Shown: positions 46,327 through 55,347 of the stretch, piece by piece
Position numbering within the stretch: the stretch's first letter is position 1
Layout of the letters: the number at the start of each line of letters is the position of its first letter
From: Pseudobacteriovorax antillogorgiicola
GTDB taxonomy: Bacteria; Bdellovibrionota_B; Oligoflexia; Oligoflexales; RGVZ01
DNA: 64,000 bases
Assembly: GCA_945898195.1 (NCBI GenBank)
Contig: CAMDHM010000007.1
Location: 1 to 64,000, forward strand
Reading direction: 5' to 3'
Position numbers and translations under genes: made by a program
The notes under the pieces: model-generated
The model's input: the letters and a program-made list of their open reading frames with translations, nothing else
Databases searched by the model: none
Told to the model about the DNA's origin: nothing

Positions 46327-47307
46327 ATGAAACTGATTCATCTTGGGCTTGTGGGATTGACGGGGATTATGGGGTTTCTGTCCACGGGATGTCGCGACCG
46401 CGGAAGTGCGTCGGCCCGGGTCAAATCTTATGAGGAAAACGGAGTTGTCTGGGGCTGGGGAGATATTCGACTTATTTCAGCACCTGTTACGACGGGAATT
46501 TTTCTGGACCGTTTGCCCGAGGCGGCCCCCAACGGGCAGACTTTAAAGGTTGTTGGAGCAGACTCCAGCTTGGGAAGTGTCAGCGATTTATTTTATGCGG
46601 ATTGGCATCCGGTTTTGGACCCTGCCGTACCGGTGATTTTTGCCTCTCAGTTTTATCTGCAAGAACGTGCTGGGGCGGCTGGCACCATGGATGTTTACAT
46701 CAAATTGAAAAAGCCTGGGCGCACATGGCCGGAGGCCTTTACCCTGGCCGTCGGTACCGCAGACGTTCGCAAAACGGCACTAAACCGTTACCCGCTCCGT
46801 TTGACTGAGGGGCTCAGGGTTTCATTGATTGGCGCGGGGCAACAGCGTGGTGCCATCGCCCTCCATTATGCTGACCTGCCCTATGAGACTGGTAATCCAG
46901 GAGTGGCTAATAGTCCGCCGCCAGAAAAGCGGCTTGAGGCGGAGGGTTTTGCGACCACTCAGCGCGCCGGACAAAACTTTTGGTCTCTAGCGCCGGGAGC
47001 GCAAGGCAAGCTAACTTTTATCTCGCGGAGTATTGAAGCGAGGCCAGACGAACATCCTCGCCTTTGTCATGATAAATTTTTTGCGGGTGCGCGCACCTCT
47101 GGCAATCAAGTTAACAAAAACTGCAAGTTGACTCTGGCTCCTGCTGATGGAACGACAGGCTGGCTAACTTGCGCTCTTTTTGTCCAGTTTGAGAATCCGA
47201 CGACGGCTGCCGAAAAGACTTGCCTCGTGATTGGGTCGTTTTTAGGTGAAAATGATCAAACAGATCAGCTATCTACCTCGATTATTCAGGCGGGGGCAGC
47301 CCAGTGA
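46327..47307 (+). CDS. Lipoprotein of unknown function
   Basis: A 326-aa lipoprotein; the ATG at 46327 gives signal MKLIHLGLVGLTGIM and lipobox STGC, whereas the frame upstream is antisense to the HIT gene. The mature domain is beta-rich (AIALHYADL, WSLAPGAQG) with four later Cys that may pair. Its stop overlaps the GTG of the FliG-C-like gene, so both are translated together. Confidence 0.78.
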   Translation: MKLIHLGLVGLTGIMGFLSTGCRDRGSASARVKSYEENGVVWGWGDIRLISAPVTTGIFLDRLPEAAPNGQTLKVVGADSSLGSVSDLFYADWHPVLDPAVPVIFASQFYLQERAGAAGTMDVYIKLKKPGRTWPEAFTLAVGTADVRKTALNRYPLRLTEGLRVSLIGAGQQRGAIALHYADLPYETGNPGVANSPPPEKRLEAEGFATTQRAGQNFWSLAPGAQGKLTFISRSIEARPDEHPRLCHDKFFAGARTSGNQVNKNCKLTLAPADGTTGWLTCALFVQFENPTTAAEKTCLVIGSFLGENDQTDQLSTSIIQAGAAQ

Positions 47308-47831
47308 ATGAGGCGCCAAAAAACAATGGTAAACCGCCCGGGGAGCTTCGTCCGCCGAGGCGTTTTTACGGGCTTGCCTTGGCAGTGGCCACTTTGCGGG
47401 AGTTGGACCCCATGACCCGCCGAAGCATTATGGAGGGTCTTCAGGAACGGATGCCGCACCTGGCGCTACTTGCGGATCACTGTGAATTCATCTTTAGGGA
47501 TTTTCAACTTTTGGACGATCCAAGCCTATTTGATGCTTTTAACCGTTTTGGTGACAAAGAGTGGGCTGTCGCGTGGAAATTAATGGAAGAGCCCCTGAGG
47601 GCGAGGCTTTTGGCCCTGCTGCGGGAGGATCGACGCAAAGAGTTCCTTGACTTTGCCGCTGCACAGCCCAAAATGCCGCGTTCTCAGGTTATTGCTGTCC
47701 AGTTTCATCTGGCTCGGCAAACAAGAGATTTATTGCGTCTTGGAAAGCTCAGGATGCATAGCCGGACGGTTGCACGCCGTGCGGAATTTCGCAGTAAACA
47801 TAAACAGCCGACCGGCGGGAGTAAATTGTAA
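47304..47831 (+). CDS. Stand-alone FliG C-terminal-domain-like protein
   Basis: A 175-aa cytoplasmic protein. By hand alignment residues 40-149 follow the FliG C-terminal torque domain of the full-length FliG at 14543-15544: SIMEGLQERMPHLA with ETILDGLEERDPELA, EFIFRDFQLLDD with LMFTFDDLIKIDD, and EEPLRARLLALLREDRRKEF with SEAVRELIFKNMSERASKML. The N-terminal and middle FliG domains are absent. Of the charged torque residues only some seem kept. It might modulate the rotor or be a repurposed armadillo-like adaptor. Sits between a lipoprotein and a small acidic protein; GTG start. Confidence 0.65.
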   Translation: MNEAPKNNGKPPGELRPPRRFYGLALAVATLRELDPMTRRSIMEGLQERMPHLALLADHCEFIFRDFQLLDDPSLFDAFNRFGDKEWAVAWKLMEEPLRARLLALLREDRRKEFLDFAAAQPKMPRSQVIAVQFHLARQTRDLLRLGKLRMHSRTVARRAEFRSKHKQPTGGSKL

Positions 47832-48037
47832 TGGTGCCATTTCGTGTTTTTGATCGGGAAAAGAAAGAGATGTGGATTGTTCTTAACTACCAAAATGGTG
47901 GGACAACAGGCAGCTACCTGATGTCACGCGAGGACGATGGCGACGGAGATGGCGAAATGCGCCTCGTTCCCGCTGAAGGCATGGTTAAGTATCGTCTAGT
48001 GGACTTTTTGGAAGAGTCGGACGAATACCAGAGTTAA
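47831..48037 (+). CDS. Small acidic protein
   Basis: A 68-aa protein whose ATG overlaps the previous stop (TAATG), with GGGAG upstream. It is compact, with a basic start (FDREKKEMW), a middle DDGDGDGEMR loop of EF-hand-like charge but too short to be a real EF-hand, and an acidic end. It ends at a strong terminator. Function unknown; the conserved coupling suggests a role with the FliG-C-like protein. Confidence 0.6.
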   Translation: MVPFRVFDREKKEMWIVLNYQNGGTTGSYLMSREDDGDGDGEMRLVPAEGMVKYRLVDFLEESDEYQS

Positions 48038-48040
48038 AAG

Positions 48041-48082
48041 AACCCCCCGTAAGCTCGAAGCTTGCGGGGGGTTTCTTTTTTA
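48041..48082. terminator. Bidirectional rho-independent terminator
   Basis: A 13-bp stem with one G-T wobble (48043-48055 with 48059-48071) is followed by TTTCTTTTTT on plus and TTCTTTT on minus. It ends both the plus-strand operon and the convergent HU gene. Confidence 0.9.
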
Positions 48083-48097
48083 AATGGGATCGCTGAA

Positions 48098-48370
48098 CTA
48101 GCGAACCGATTCTTTCAACTCTTTACCTGGGCGGAATACCGGAACTTTGCGAGCCGGGATTTGGATTTCTTCACCGGTTTGCGGGTTACGGCCAACACGG
48201 GCCTTGCGGTCAGAAACACCGAAAGTACCGAAACCAACGAGTTTCACGCCGTCTTTTTTCTTGATGTTTTTCGAGACAGTGTCAACGAAAGCATCAAGTA
48301 AACGCTCGGTTTCAGCCTTTGTAGCGCTGGTCATCTTCGAAATTTGATCGATCAGATCTGCCTTGTTCAT
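48098..48370 (-). CDS. hup: HU-family DNA-binding protein
   Basis: A 90-aa nucleoid protein; ATG 48370 has GGAGG upstream. HU marks are MNKADLIDQIS, GFGTFGV, and the DNA-clamp arm RKARVGRNPQTGE with the conserved Arg-Asn-Pro tip. It bends and wraps DNA as a dimer. A perfect TTGACA lies about 90 bp upstream (48461-48456) but I see no good -10. Monocistronic. Confidence 0.96.
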   Translation of the reverse strand: MNKADLIDQISKMTSATKAETERLLDAFVDTVSKNIKKKDGVKLVGFGTFGVSDRKARVGRNPQTGEEIQIPARKVPVFRPGKELKESVR

Positions 48371-48533
48371 GGACCCCTCCAAGGAACTTGTAACTAATCT
48401 TGTGACTCTTGAGTTCACACTTGATTGAGCAGAGACTTGCAGGGGGGCGGGATCTTGTCAAGAGTTTGTCTTTTGAGGCTATTAATTTCCTTTGTTATTT
48501 GCGCTGGTAATCAATTTTTGGGATGTCATTTAA

Positions 48534-49187
48534 ATGAAAAAGTACTTGCCAAAGGAATTTGATCAAATGGCGCTGTTTTTATTGCTGCTTATTTCCTGCT
48601 CACCTGTCTGGGCTGCTGAACCAGAAATCGCAGATCGGCTTGTGGTAGCGGTTAGCGGTTCTTCTTATTCACAACGCCACATCGAAGTTTGGTTTGTGGT
48701 CCGTGAATTATTACAAGAAGCAACTCCGGTTCAGAAACAAAAACCAAAGACGTCCCTCCTTGCAGAGGTTGCAGCCGACTGGAAAACCGTTCTAGAAAAA
48801 TTCAGTGAAGATATGACCATTCGTCAAGAGGCCTCTCGCCTCGGCAGTTTTCAGCCTTCTGCCAAGGCTCAGGTCAAGGCCAATGAACGAATTAGCCATC
48901 GCCGCAGTGTTGACCCAGAATTGGTGGCAACGATCGCATCTCTTGCAATATCAGATGATGAAATTTCGCGATTCACTGCGACAATTTTGCAGGTCGAGGG
49001 TTTTCGTAAGAGTCGCGATCGTCAAGGCCCAGGCTCCAAAGATGCTGGAAGTAGCAGTTGGCTTCAGGAGTTGAAATCAAGGGCTGTCACTCGAATTTAT
49101 GATGGCGGAGATACTTGGGTGCCCTTGGTCTATTCTCATCGGGTCGCCCCTGCACCTCAAAAGGGAAAGGAATCCCAAGGTGGTTGA
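48534..49187 (+). CDS. Exported SurA/PpiC-like chaperone N-domain protein
   Basis: A 217-aa exported protein: signal ends VWA-A. The segment VVAVSGSSYSQRHIEVWFVVRELL matches in spacing the start of SurA-like chaperones (V-N-G-x-x-I-S, then a long helix). No PPIase domain is present; the remainder is helical and basic. Possible periplasmic folding helper or cryptic paralogue. Its 3' end overlaps the GNAT gene by 8 bp, implying an operon of three genes to 50768. Confidence 0.5.
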   Translation: MKKYLPKEFDQMALFLLLLISCSPVWAAEPEIADRLVVAVSGSSYSQRHIEVWFVVRELLQEATPVQKQKPKTSLLAEVAADWKTVLEKFSEDMTIRQEASRLGSFQPSAKAQVKANERISHRRSVDPELVATIASLAISDDEISRFTATILQVEGFRKSRDRQGPGSKDAGSSSWLQELKSRAVTRIYDGGDTWVPLVYSHRVAPAPQKGKESQGG

Positions 49188-49674
49188 ATCTTCAACTTTC
49201 GAAATCTATCGCAAAACTCCAGAGCACGTGGCTGGTTTACGGGAGATTTCCGCTTTGTGGCGGCACGAGCCTGGCGGATTTTGGACGTTTGATCAGGTTA
49301 TCGGGGCCCTGCAACGCCCCGCTGTTAAACTTTTTTTTACCTCTGCACCCAGCGAAAACCGCTGGCAGGCTGCCGTCTTGGCTGATGTTGGCCCGTATTC
49401 GGCGGACCTTTTGTATATTTACGTGCGACCCGAACTCAGGCGCACCGGCATCGGCCGCAACGCCATGGAAAACTTATTCACTTGGCTTAGCAACAATCCT
49501 GGCGATCAACCAGGATCAGCCCCCAAGGAAGAATTGCTTTTGGAAGTTCGCCTATCCAATAAACCCGCCATTGCCATGTATGAATCTTTCGGTATGAGCC
49601 GGGTTTGTGTACGGAAACGTTATTATGCAGATGGCGAAGATGGGCTGGTCTTCAAACGCAAGGTCAAAGCATGA
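49180..49674 (+). CDS. GNAT acetyltransferase, RimI-like
   Basis: A 164-aa GNAT enzyme; GTG 49180 has AAAGGAA upstream, overlapping the previous stop. Acetyl-CoA site RPELRRTGIGR (the R/Q-x-x-G-x-G/A loop), followed by a RimI-type end: LEVRLSNKPAIAMYESFGM and VRKRYYADGEDG. RimI acetylates the N-terminal Ala of ribosomal protein S18 in other bacteria. Overlaps the heptosyltransferase start (ATGA). Confidence 0.88.
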   Translation: MVESSTFEIYRKTPEHVAGLREISALWRHEPGGFWTFDQVIGALQRPAVKLFFTSAPSENRWQAAVLADVGPYSADLLYIYVRPELRRTGIGRNAMENLFTWLSNNPGDQPGSAPKEELLLEVRLSNKPAIAMYESFGMSRVCVRKRYYADGEDGLVFKRKVKA

Positions 49675-50768
49675 ATCGTTTGCCATTAATTCATGGAAAT
49701 ACCGTTACGGATCTAGTTTGGCTACAGACCAGCTTTATCGGAGACATGATTCTGACGACGGCCGCCATGGCAGCGGCGCAAGAGGCCTGGCCGGATGTCC
49801 GCCAATCGGTGATCACCACGGCGACGGGTGTCGCGGTTTTTCACGATCTCCCCTTTGTGGACCGGACGTTTTTATTTGCCAAACGGAAGGGCTCTTTCTT
49901 GGCCGCACTTCGTGCGACGTCGGGAGCGGTACGTGCATGGAGTAAACACCTTCCATCTGGTTGCAGTGCGGTCATTCTGCAGGCCCATAAGAGTTTTCGT
50001 TCATCGATGGTGTCTCGCCTTTCAGGACTGCCTGTGGTGACCTATCGGGAATCATCGCGTTTGCCTTTTTTGGGAATGACCACACTCAACCTGGTAGATC
50101 GGGTAATTCCATTTCACGAGGCGAGCCGCATTGCGATGCTACTTGAACCGCTCGGTATGGTGCGTGAAAAGATTCTGGAAGTCCGTCCTCACATTGCTGT
50201 GGATCAGACCAATGCAGCTAATACACAGCGTAATGGTCCCCGCATTGCAATCGCACCAGGTAGTGTTTGGGGTACCAAAAGGTGGCTGCCAGACCGGTTT
50301 GCCCATCTTGCTGTTGAACTTTTATTGAAAATTCCAGATTCGCGTATCATTTTGACGGGCAGTCCCGATGAAACGGCCTTGTGCGAGGCGATCGAACGCA
50401 AAATCGGTGATCGCTCCCGGGTCGAGAACCTGGCGGGAAAGACTGCCCTTAAAGATTTGCCGGCACTTTTTGCGGGGTTTGATTTGGTCGTGACGAACGA
50501 TAGTTCGCCTGTTCATTATGCTGCCGCAGTAAATACGCCAACGGTCGCAATTTTTGGTGCGACAATTCCCGAATTTGGCTTTGCGCCATTGGCAACAAGG
50601 AATATCGTCGTTGATGCCGGGGCTATGGTGTGTCGCCCATGTAGCGATCATGGGCCCCAGGTTTGCCCCGAGGTTCATTTTCGCTGCATGAAAGATATCA
50701 CCGTGGAAAAGGTTCTAGATGCTTGTCTCACCCTTTTTGGTATTCGGCAAATACAGCCCTTGAGATGA
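49671..50768 (+). CDS. Glycosyltransferase family 9 (heptosyltransferase-like)
   Basis: A 365-aa GT-B enzyme of the LPS core heptosyltransferase family: TSFIGDMILTTA, then GSVWGTKRWLPDRFAHLA (nucleotide-sugar pocket) and NDSSPVHYAAA. It probably adds heptose or a related sugar to lipid A-core. Start coupled to the RimI-like gene. The last 41 bp overlap the convergent acyl-CoA dehydrogenase. Confidence 0.9.
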   Translation: MNRLPLIHGNTVTDLVWLQTSFIGDMILTTAAMAAAQEAWPDVRQSVITTATGVAVFHDLPFVDRTFLFAKRKGSFLAALRATSGAVRAWSKHLPSGCSAVILQAHKSFRSSMVSRLSGLPVVTYRESSRLPFLGMTTLNLVDRVIPFHEASRIAMLLEPLGMVREKILEVRPHIAVDQTNAANTQRNGPRIAIAPGSVWGTKRWLPDRFAHLAVELLLKIPDSRIILTGSPDETALCEAIERKIGDRSRVENLAGKTALKDLPALFAGFDLVVTNDSSPVHYAAAVNTPTVAIFGATIPEFGFAPLATRNIVVDAGAMVCRPCSDHGPQVCPEVHFRCMKDITVEKVLDACLTLFGIRQIQPLR

Positions 50769-51882
50769 TCAGGCGCTGGATTTGTTGTGTGCCCTCATAG
50801 ATTTGAGTGATTTTGGCATCGCGGTAAAGTTTTTCTACTGGATACTCGTTATTGTAACCGTAGCCCCCAAAAATCTGGACTGCATCTTGGGTTATGCGCA
50901 CTGCAATATCACCTGCAAAGCACTTCGCAAATGAAGCGAATTTAGTGTTTCTTCCGCCGCCATCCAATTCAGAAGCAGACTTCCAAACCAAAAGCCGGGC
51001 TGCCTCAATGTCTTTCGCCATATCGGCAATCATGAAGGCTATGGCCTGATGTTCCGCAATGGGTTTACCAAAAGTTTTGCGTTCCAAAGAATACTTTACG
51101 GAATGGTCCATCGCACACTGCGCAATTCCAACGGCCAGTGCCGCCACTGCAGGACGCGAGAGATCAAAGGCTTTCATCGCAATTTTGAAACCATCGCCTT
51201 CATTGCCCAGCAAATATTTTTTCGAGACCTTCACGTCGTTGAAGTGAATGCCTCGGGTGTCGCTGCAGCGTTGCCCCATGTTGATTTCTTTTTTTCCAAC
51301 CTTGATCCCGTCGAGGTTCGCTGGAATGACAAAGGCGACCATGGCCTTGTGGCCTGCGGACGGGTCCATCGTGGCAAGAACGAAATACCATTTCGCTTTT
51401 GATCCGTTGGTTATCCACATTTTCTCGCCGTTCAAAAGGTACCCATCGCCGTCTTTTTTCGCTGTGGTTCGAATTCCTGCCACGTCACTGCCAGCCCCTG
51501 GCTCAGTCACGCAGTAGGCGGCCATCTGCGGCTCTATAAACATGGGTTTGATAAATTCCTCGACTTGAGCTGCGTTGGCAGCAACCAGAACGGGTCCAAG
51601 TGCCAGGTCATTAGTCGTGATGGCCGTGGCCATTCCCGAACAACCATACGAAAGCTCCTCGACGATTACGGTTTGCGTCAGGTGGTCTAGGCCGGGTCCA
51701 CCCATCGCCTCGGGAACAGATAAATTCATCAGACCATTATCGTGAGCCTTTTTTATGATTTCATCAGGATATTCCATCGTCCGATCGTGTACGGCTGCAT
51801 GAGGCATCATTTCCTTGCGTGCAAATTCCCGCGCTGCATTTTGGATAGCCTGCTGGTCGTCACTAAGTCTGAACATGGACAT
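50728..51882 (-). CDS. Acyl-CoA dehydrogenase
   Basis: A 384-aa FAD flavoenzyme of beta-oxidation or branched-chain acyl-CoA degradation. ATG 51882 has GGAGG 7 bases upstream. Marks: YCVTEPGAGSDVAGI, NGEKMWITNG, FGGYGYNNEYPVEKLYRD, and the catalytic Glu in IYEGTQQIQRL. The C-terminal Glu position suits short-chain or glutaryl/butyryl types. Convergently overlaps the GT9 gene. Confidence 0.95.
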   Translation of the reverse strand: MSMFRLSDDQQAIQNAAREFARKEMMPHAAVHDRTMEYPDEIIKKAHDNGLMNLSVPEAMGGPGLDHLTQTVIVEELSYGCSGMATAITTNDLALGPVLVAANAAQVEEFIKPMFIEPQMAAYCVTEPGAGSDVAGIRTTAKKDGDGYLLNGEKMWITNGSKAKWYFVLATMDPSAGHKAMVAFVIPANLDGIKVGKKEINMGQRCSDTRGIHFNDVKVSKKYLLGNEGDGFKIAMKAFDLSRPAVAALAVGIAQCAMDHSVKYSLERKTFGKPIAEHQAIAFMIADMAKDIEAARLLVWKSASELDGGGRNTKFASFAKCFAGDIAVRITQDAVQIFGGYGYNNEYPVEKLYRDAKITQIYEGTQQIQRLIISRAVFAEYQKG

Positions 51883-52013
51883 TTTCGATCCTCCTGATGG
51901 CAAGTGCGGCCCGGGTTGTTAAGGAACATCTTAGCAGACGGGCTGCCCAGGCTAAAAATATTTTCTGCCGATGATAGACCCATAGTTTTCTCAATTTACG
52001 ATGAACCGCCTGG

Positions 52014-53189
52014 TCATGGGCCAGCGCTAGAGCTAGAGCCAGCGCTAGAGCTAGAGCCAGAGCCGATCTGGAGGTCCAGTTTAACGTCGCTGCGATGATC
52101 GTCGTAACTGCTAACGATGACGGCAGCAAGCGCGTTGGGGTTAAGGTTAAACTCCGCCACGATCGTTGAGATGAATGGGTACGAAATATCTCCCGAAGAA
52201 AGATAGACACTATAAATATCGAAGATGGCGACACTAAGATCGGCGGCAATAATTGTAATGGCCTTCCAGGCTTCAATTCCACTTGATCGGGCATAGATGT
52301 CCGAATTTTCTTTGATAGTTCCCGGATGTAACAACGAATTTACGAAGGCTTTACAAACATGGTCGTTGAAGTCTAGACCGGGACTGCCGAGTGTGCTCGT
52401 GTACATCCCAGAGTAGATCAGTGCGTAGCTTGTCGCGGCGCTTACCAGATTTTTGGTGCTTGCCGCGGCGAAGTGCATCAGGTCGGGAACGTTCAAGTTG
52501 CGAAGTGCTACTTGAGCGCCTGAATTAGGGGATGCTAATCCAGGGTCTGCCTGTTTAAGCAATTCTAGCATCAGGTCTGCTGCACCGGTAGTCAGCGCAT
52601 CCGCGATCAAAGTGAATTGAGCGTTGCCATTTCTGCAGTCGTCGTTGATCGGTGGTAACAGGACTTTATATTCTGTGACTGTATTTTGAGAATTATCAGA
52701 GACCACACCCAGTGTCGCCACATACAACGTGTTCAATGTGATGCCCGAAATTTTGAAGTAAAATCCGGTTGCGGGCGAACTTAGAGGCTGGCAGGCGACG
52801 TTTTGACTAGAGACGACGTCGGATATCGTGAAATTATCAAGATTTGCTTTGCTGACGGTAATGCTGCATTTAAAGGTTTCAGGAGAGACAAGGTTAAATG
52901 AACCCAGCGCCAAATTTGCCCCTGTAACTGGAGTTGCCAGTCCGGCGATTTTGAATTCATCTTCGGCAGTGGTTTTCCCATAGGCATCAACAGATATCTT
53001 TCCATCTCCAGGAATCGAGGCCTCGGCAGCGATGCTGGGGATTTGGCCACTAGTCGAATCTGTTTCTACGGTGTCATTCGGAGACGCCGCGAGTTTTTCA
53101 TTCGGAGTTGCTTTGCATGATACAGCAGCAACCCTTAACGAAAAGGCGAGCAACATGATTGTTAAAAGTCCTGAAATGAACCTGGTCAT
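52014..53189 (-). CDS. Exported or lipid-anchored hypothetical protein with Ser-rich tail
   Basis: A 391-aa protein with a signal sequence reaching VAAVSC; the lipobox is atypical (A at -3), so it could be lipidated or simply secreted. A domain rich in S/T/A/V follows, then a helical part and a C-terminal low-complexity S/G/A tail ending in short repeats (SSSSAG). The tail is encoded by an 18-bp direct repeat. Function unknown. Transcribed toward the acyl-CoA dehydrogenase. Confidence 0.7.
   Translation of the reverse strand: MTRFISGLLTIMLLAFSLRVAAVSCKATPNEKLAASPNDTVETDSTSGQIPSIAAEASIPGDGKISVDAYGKTTAEDEFKIAGLATPVTGANLALGSFNLVSPETFKCSITVSKANLDNFTISDVVSSQNVACQPLSSPATGFYFKISGITLNTLYVATLGVVSDNSQNTVTEYKVLLPPINDDCRNGNAQFTLIADALTTGAADLMLELLKQADPGLASPNSGAQVALRNLNVPDLMHFAAASTKNLVSAATSYALIYSGMYTSTLGSPGLDFNDHVCKAFVNSLLHPGTIKENSDIYARSSGIEAWKAITIIAADLSVAIFDIYSVYLSSGDISYPFISTIVAEFNLNPNALAAVIVSSYDDHRSDVKLDLQIGSGSSSSAGSSSSAGP
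52021..52065. repeat. 18-bp direct repeat in the gene tail
   Basis: Two identical 18-bp units (52021-52038 and 52039-52056), each opening CCAGCGCTAGAGC, then a partial third. They encode the Ser/Ala/Gly tail of the hypothetical protein on the minus strand. Confidence 0.8.
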
Positions 53190-53275
53190 ATAAACCTCTG
53201 TATGTCTTTCGGAGGGTTTCAGGAAATTTTGAGGCCATCTCGGATCTTGTAAAAAAAGTCAGTAATTACAGCCGG

Positions 53276-55282
53276 TTAATTGCTTCGTTTCCAGTCAATT
53301 ACAACGGCGGTGGTGTCATCAGCGGGGGGTTCGGCTTGAAGGTGACTCGAATAAGCCTGGATCACCTTAGTGAGAAACTCTGAGGCTGGTAAATGACGAC
53401 TTGCAATCAAGACGTCGTAAAGGCGCTTTTTACCAAACGGATTTTTACCAGCAGTAGAATAGTTTTCAATCAGTCCATCGGTATAAACGAATAGCCGGTC
53501 TCCTGGCCTCAGTTCAATTTCCTGGTCTACAAAGACCGACTCAGAATCAAGTCCTAAAAGATTTCCCGGCGCTGCCAAATTCTTCAGCGGCAATCGTCCT
53601 TGAATGCGCGAATCGTCTTTGGATATCGGCAGTAATGCTGGCGGCAAATGTCCGGCATTAGAATAAATTATTTTTTTTGCATTGAGATCTAAGAGGCCAA
53701 TGAAAAACGTCATAACCCCAGTCTGATTGCCAAGATCAAGCAAGACCTTATTCATCATTTGGAGTAGTTCTGACGGTTTTGGCAGGGTTCCGTGAGGATT
53801 TTCAGAATCAGAACCTCCATCCTGAGAATTTGCAATCGTTAACGACTCGATTGCCGAGATGGTTGCGAAGGAAACAGCAGTCACCAGGGCGGCAGCAACT
53901 CCATGTCCAGTTGCGTCGCCAATGAAGATATACTCTTTGTCCTGGCCCGCAGGGCAATGGCCCCACCAATCACCACCGCATTCGCCCGCTGGATAAAATT
54001 TTCCAGTAATCTCTAAATCTGAGTGGCAGGTTTTTTTCTCTGAAAAAAATGATTGTTGGACAATCTGAGCCGTGGCCAGTTCACCTTCAATTCGCGTCTG
54101 AGATATCTGTGCCCGCCGGGATCGTTCTCCAAACATGATTCCCGCAGCGATCACATAGGCCGAGATCGGAATGGCGAATGGAACGAGGATGCCCGCCGCT
54201 GAAAAAAGAAAAATGCAGACGAGGATGTTTCCGACAAGCAATGCCAAAGAGATCATACCGATTAGCAGCGGACTAAGAGCGACAGCGACCCATGCTCCCA
54301 ATAAGCCATTGGCAATAATTAACGGAAGGCCAGCGTCCCAGGTTCTTAGCCACCCGCCGGTCAGCGTGCTGTTGACCATTGCTGCAACGAGAAATCCGCC
54401 AGGCATAGATCCGTGCGCCGTCTCTCGAAAATCAGTGTTGCCGGTATACATCATCGGCAGCAGGATGACGATGTCGCCCTCTTCAACGACCGAAATAGGC
54501 TTTCCTGAACGGGCTCGGCGGATCAGAGCAGCCATACCATAGGATTTGGCTGCGTAGATTGAGTCCTTGTCAACATTGACGAGAATTCGACCATCGATCG
54601 TCGTTGGGACTTCATATTCGCCAGAAAAAATCCGTTGGTTTTTGATTTTTAAAGCATGGCTTGCGACGAGGGAAACATGCGGAACAAAGGCGTGGTCACT
54701 AATTTTGTAAATGGATTGTAGGTAGCCATCGAGTTCATAAACAGCATGCCCTATTCCAGAGAAAACGCCCTGTGATACCGCGGTCAGAGATTGTGGGGCA
54801 CCATAAAAGTGTCGCGGTTTCATGTTCGATAGCCAGTAGGGCAAGTTATGTGGGCCGTCAGGGGCGATGGTATCAAGCTGGTGCTCGGGGCGATCTCCCG
54901 GAATTTCGATCCGGTAGGGGACTTTTTCTGGCGTTACGAATGAGATGATGTTGATGGATGTGTGCCATTCACGACTCATACGTTGGAAGGCAAGGATGTC
55001 TTCTGGAGAATTGGCCTTGTCGAAAATTTTATCGACAATAATGCCTTCTGGGTTTCGTTCTGCCAGGGCTTTGAAGACCAGTCCCCAGTCAGTCAGCGGA
55101 ATATCAAATCCGCCTTCACTGGCTGCGGTCTCGTCATCGTAGGAAAAGATTTTGATTTTCTTATGAAGGCCTGGCCCCTGGCCGATTTTAGACCGGGTCC
55201 AAAAAAGAAATCGGTGTTCGACCTGTTTTTCAATCCCAGTTCCGCCTGGCGAAAGGTAAACGGCTCCCAGTCCAACCGTCAT
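53276..55282 (-). CDS. CHASE2-like sensor with PP2C/RsbU-type serine phosphatase
   Basis: A 668-aa membrane protein. Extracytoplasmic CHASE2-like region (about 40-310: IFSYDDETA, WGLVFKALAERNPEGIIVDKI, GRILVNVD), three membrane helices (about 325-390), then a PPM phosphatase with metal-binding Asp in GGDWWG, GDATGHG and YTDGLIE. Such proteins dephosphorylate anti-anti-sigma factors in partner-switching pathways. The start is uncertain: open coding sequence continues upstream of the ATG (at least to CTG 55336), and those codons complete an N-terminal membrane helix (ALIALTAMTVGLGAVYL). Confidence 0.85.
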   Translation of the reverse strand: MTVGLGAVYLSPGGTGIEKQVEHRFLFWTRSKIGQGPGLHKKIKIFSYDDETAASEGGFDIPLTDWGLVFKALAERNPEGIIVDKIFDKANSPEDILAFQRMSREWHTSINIISFVTPEKVPYRIEIPGDRPEHQLDTIAPDGPHNLPYWLSNMKPRHFYGAPQSLTAVSQGVFSGIGHAVYELDGYLQSIYKISDHAFVPHVSLVASHALKIKNQRIFSGEYEVPTTIDGRILVNVDKDSIYAAKSYGMAALIRRARSGKPISVVEEGDIVILLPMMYTGNTDFRETAHGSMPGGFLVAAMVNSTLTGGWLRTWDAGLPLIIANGLLGAWVAVALSPLLIGMISLALLVGNILVCIFLFSAAGILVPFAIPISAYVIAAGIMFGERSRRAQISQTRIEGELATAQIVQQSFFSEKKTCHSDLEITGKFYPAGECGGDWWGHCPAGQDKEYIFIGDATGHGVAAALVTAVSFATISAIESLTIANSQDGGSDSENPHGTLPKPSELLQMMNKVLLDLGNQTGVMTFFIGLLDLNAKKIIYSNAGHLPPALLPISKDDSRIQGRLPLKNLAAPGNLLGLDSESVFVDQEIELRPGDRLFVYTDGLIENYSTAGKNPFGKKRLYDVLIASRHLPASEFLTKVIQAYSSHLQAEPPADDTTAVVIDWKRSN

Positions 55283-55347
55283 CGCAGTTAGTGCAATTAA
55301 CGCCCTGCGGTTTGTTTTTTCCGTTAAAAATTTCAGCTTGAATTTTA

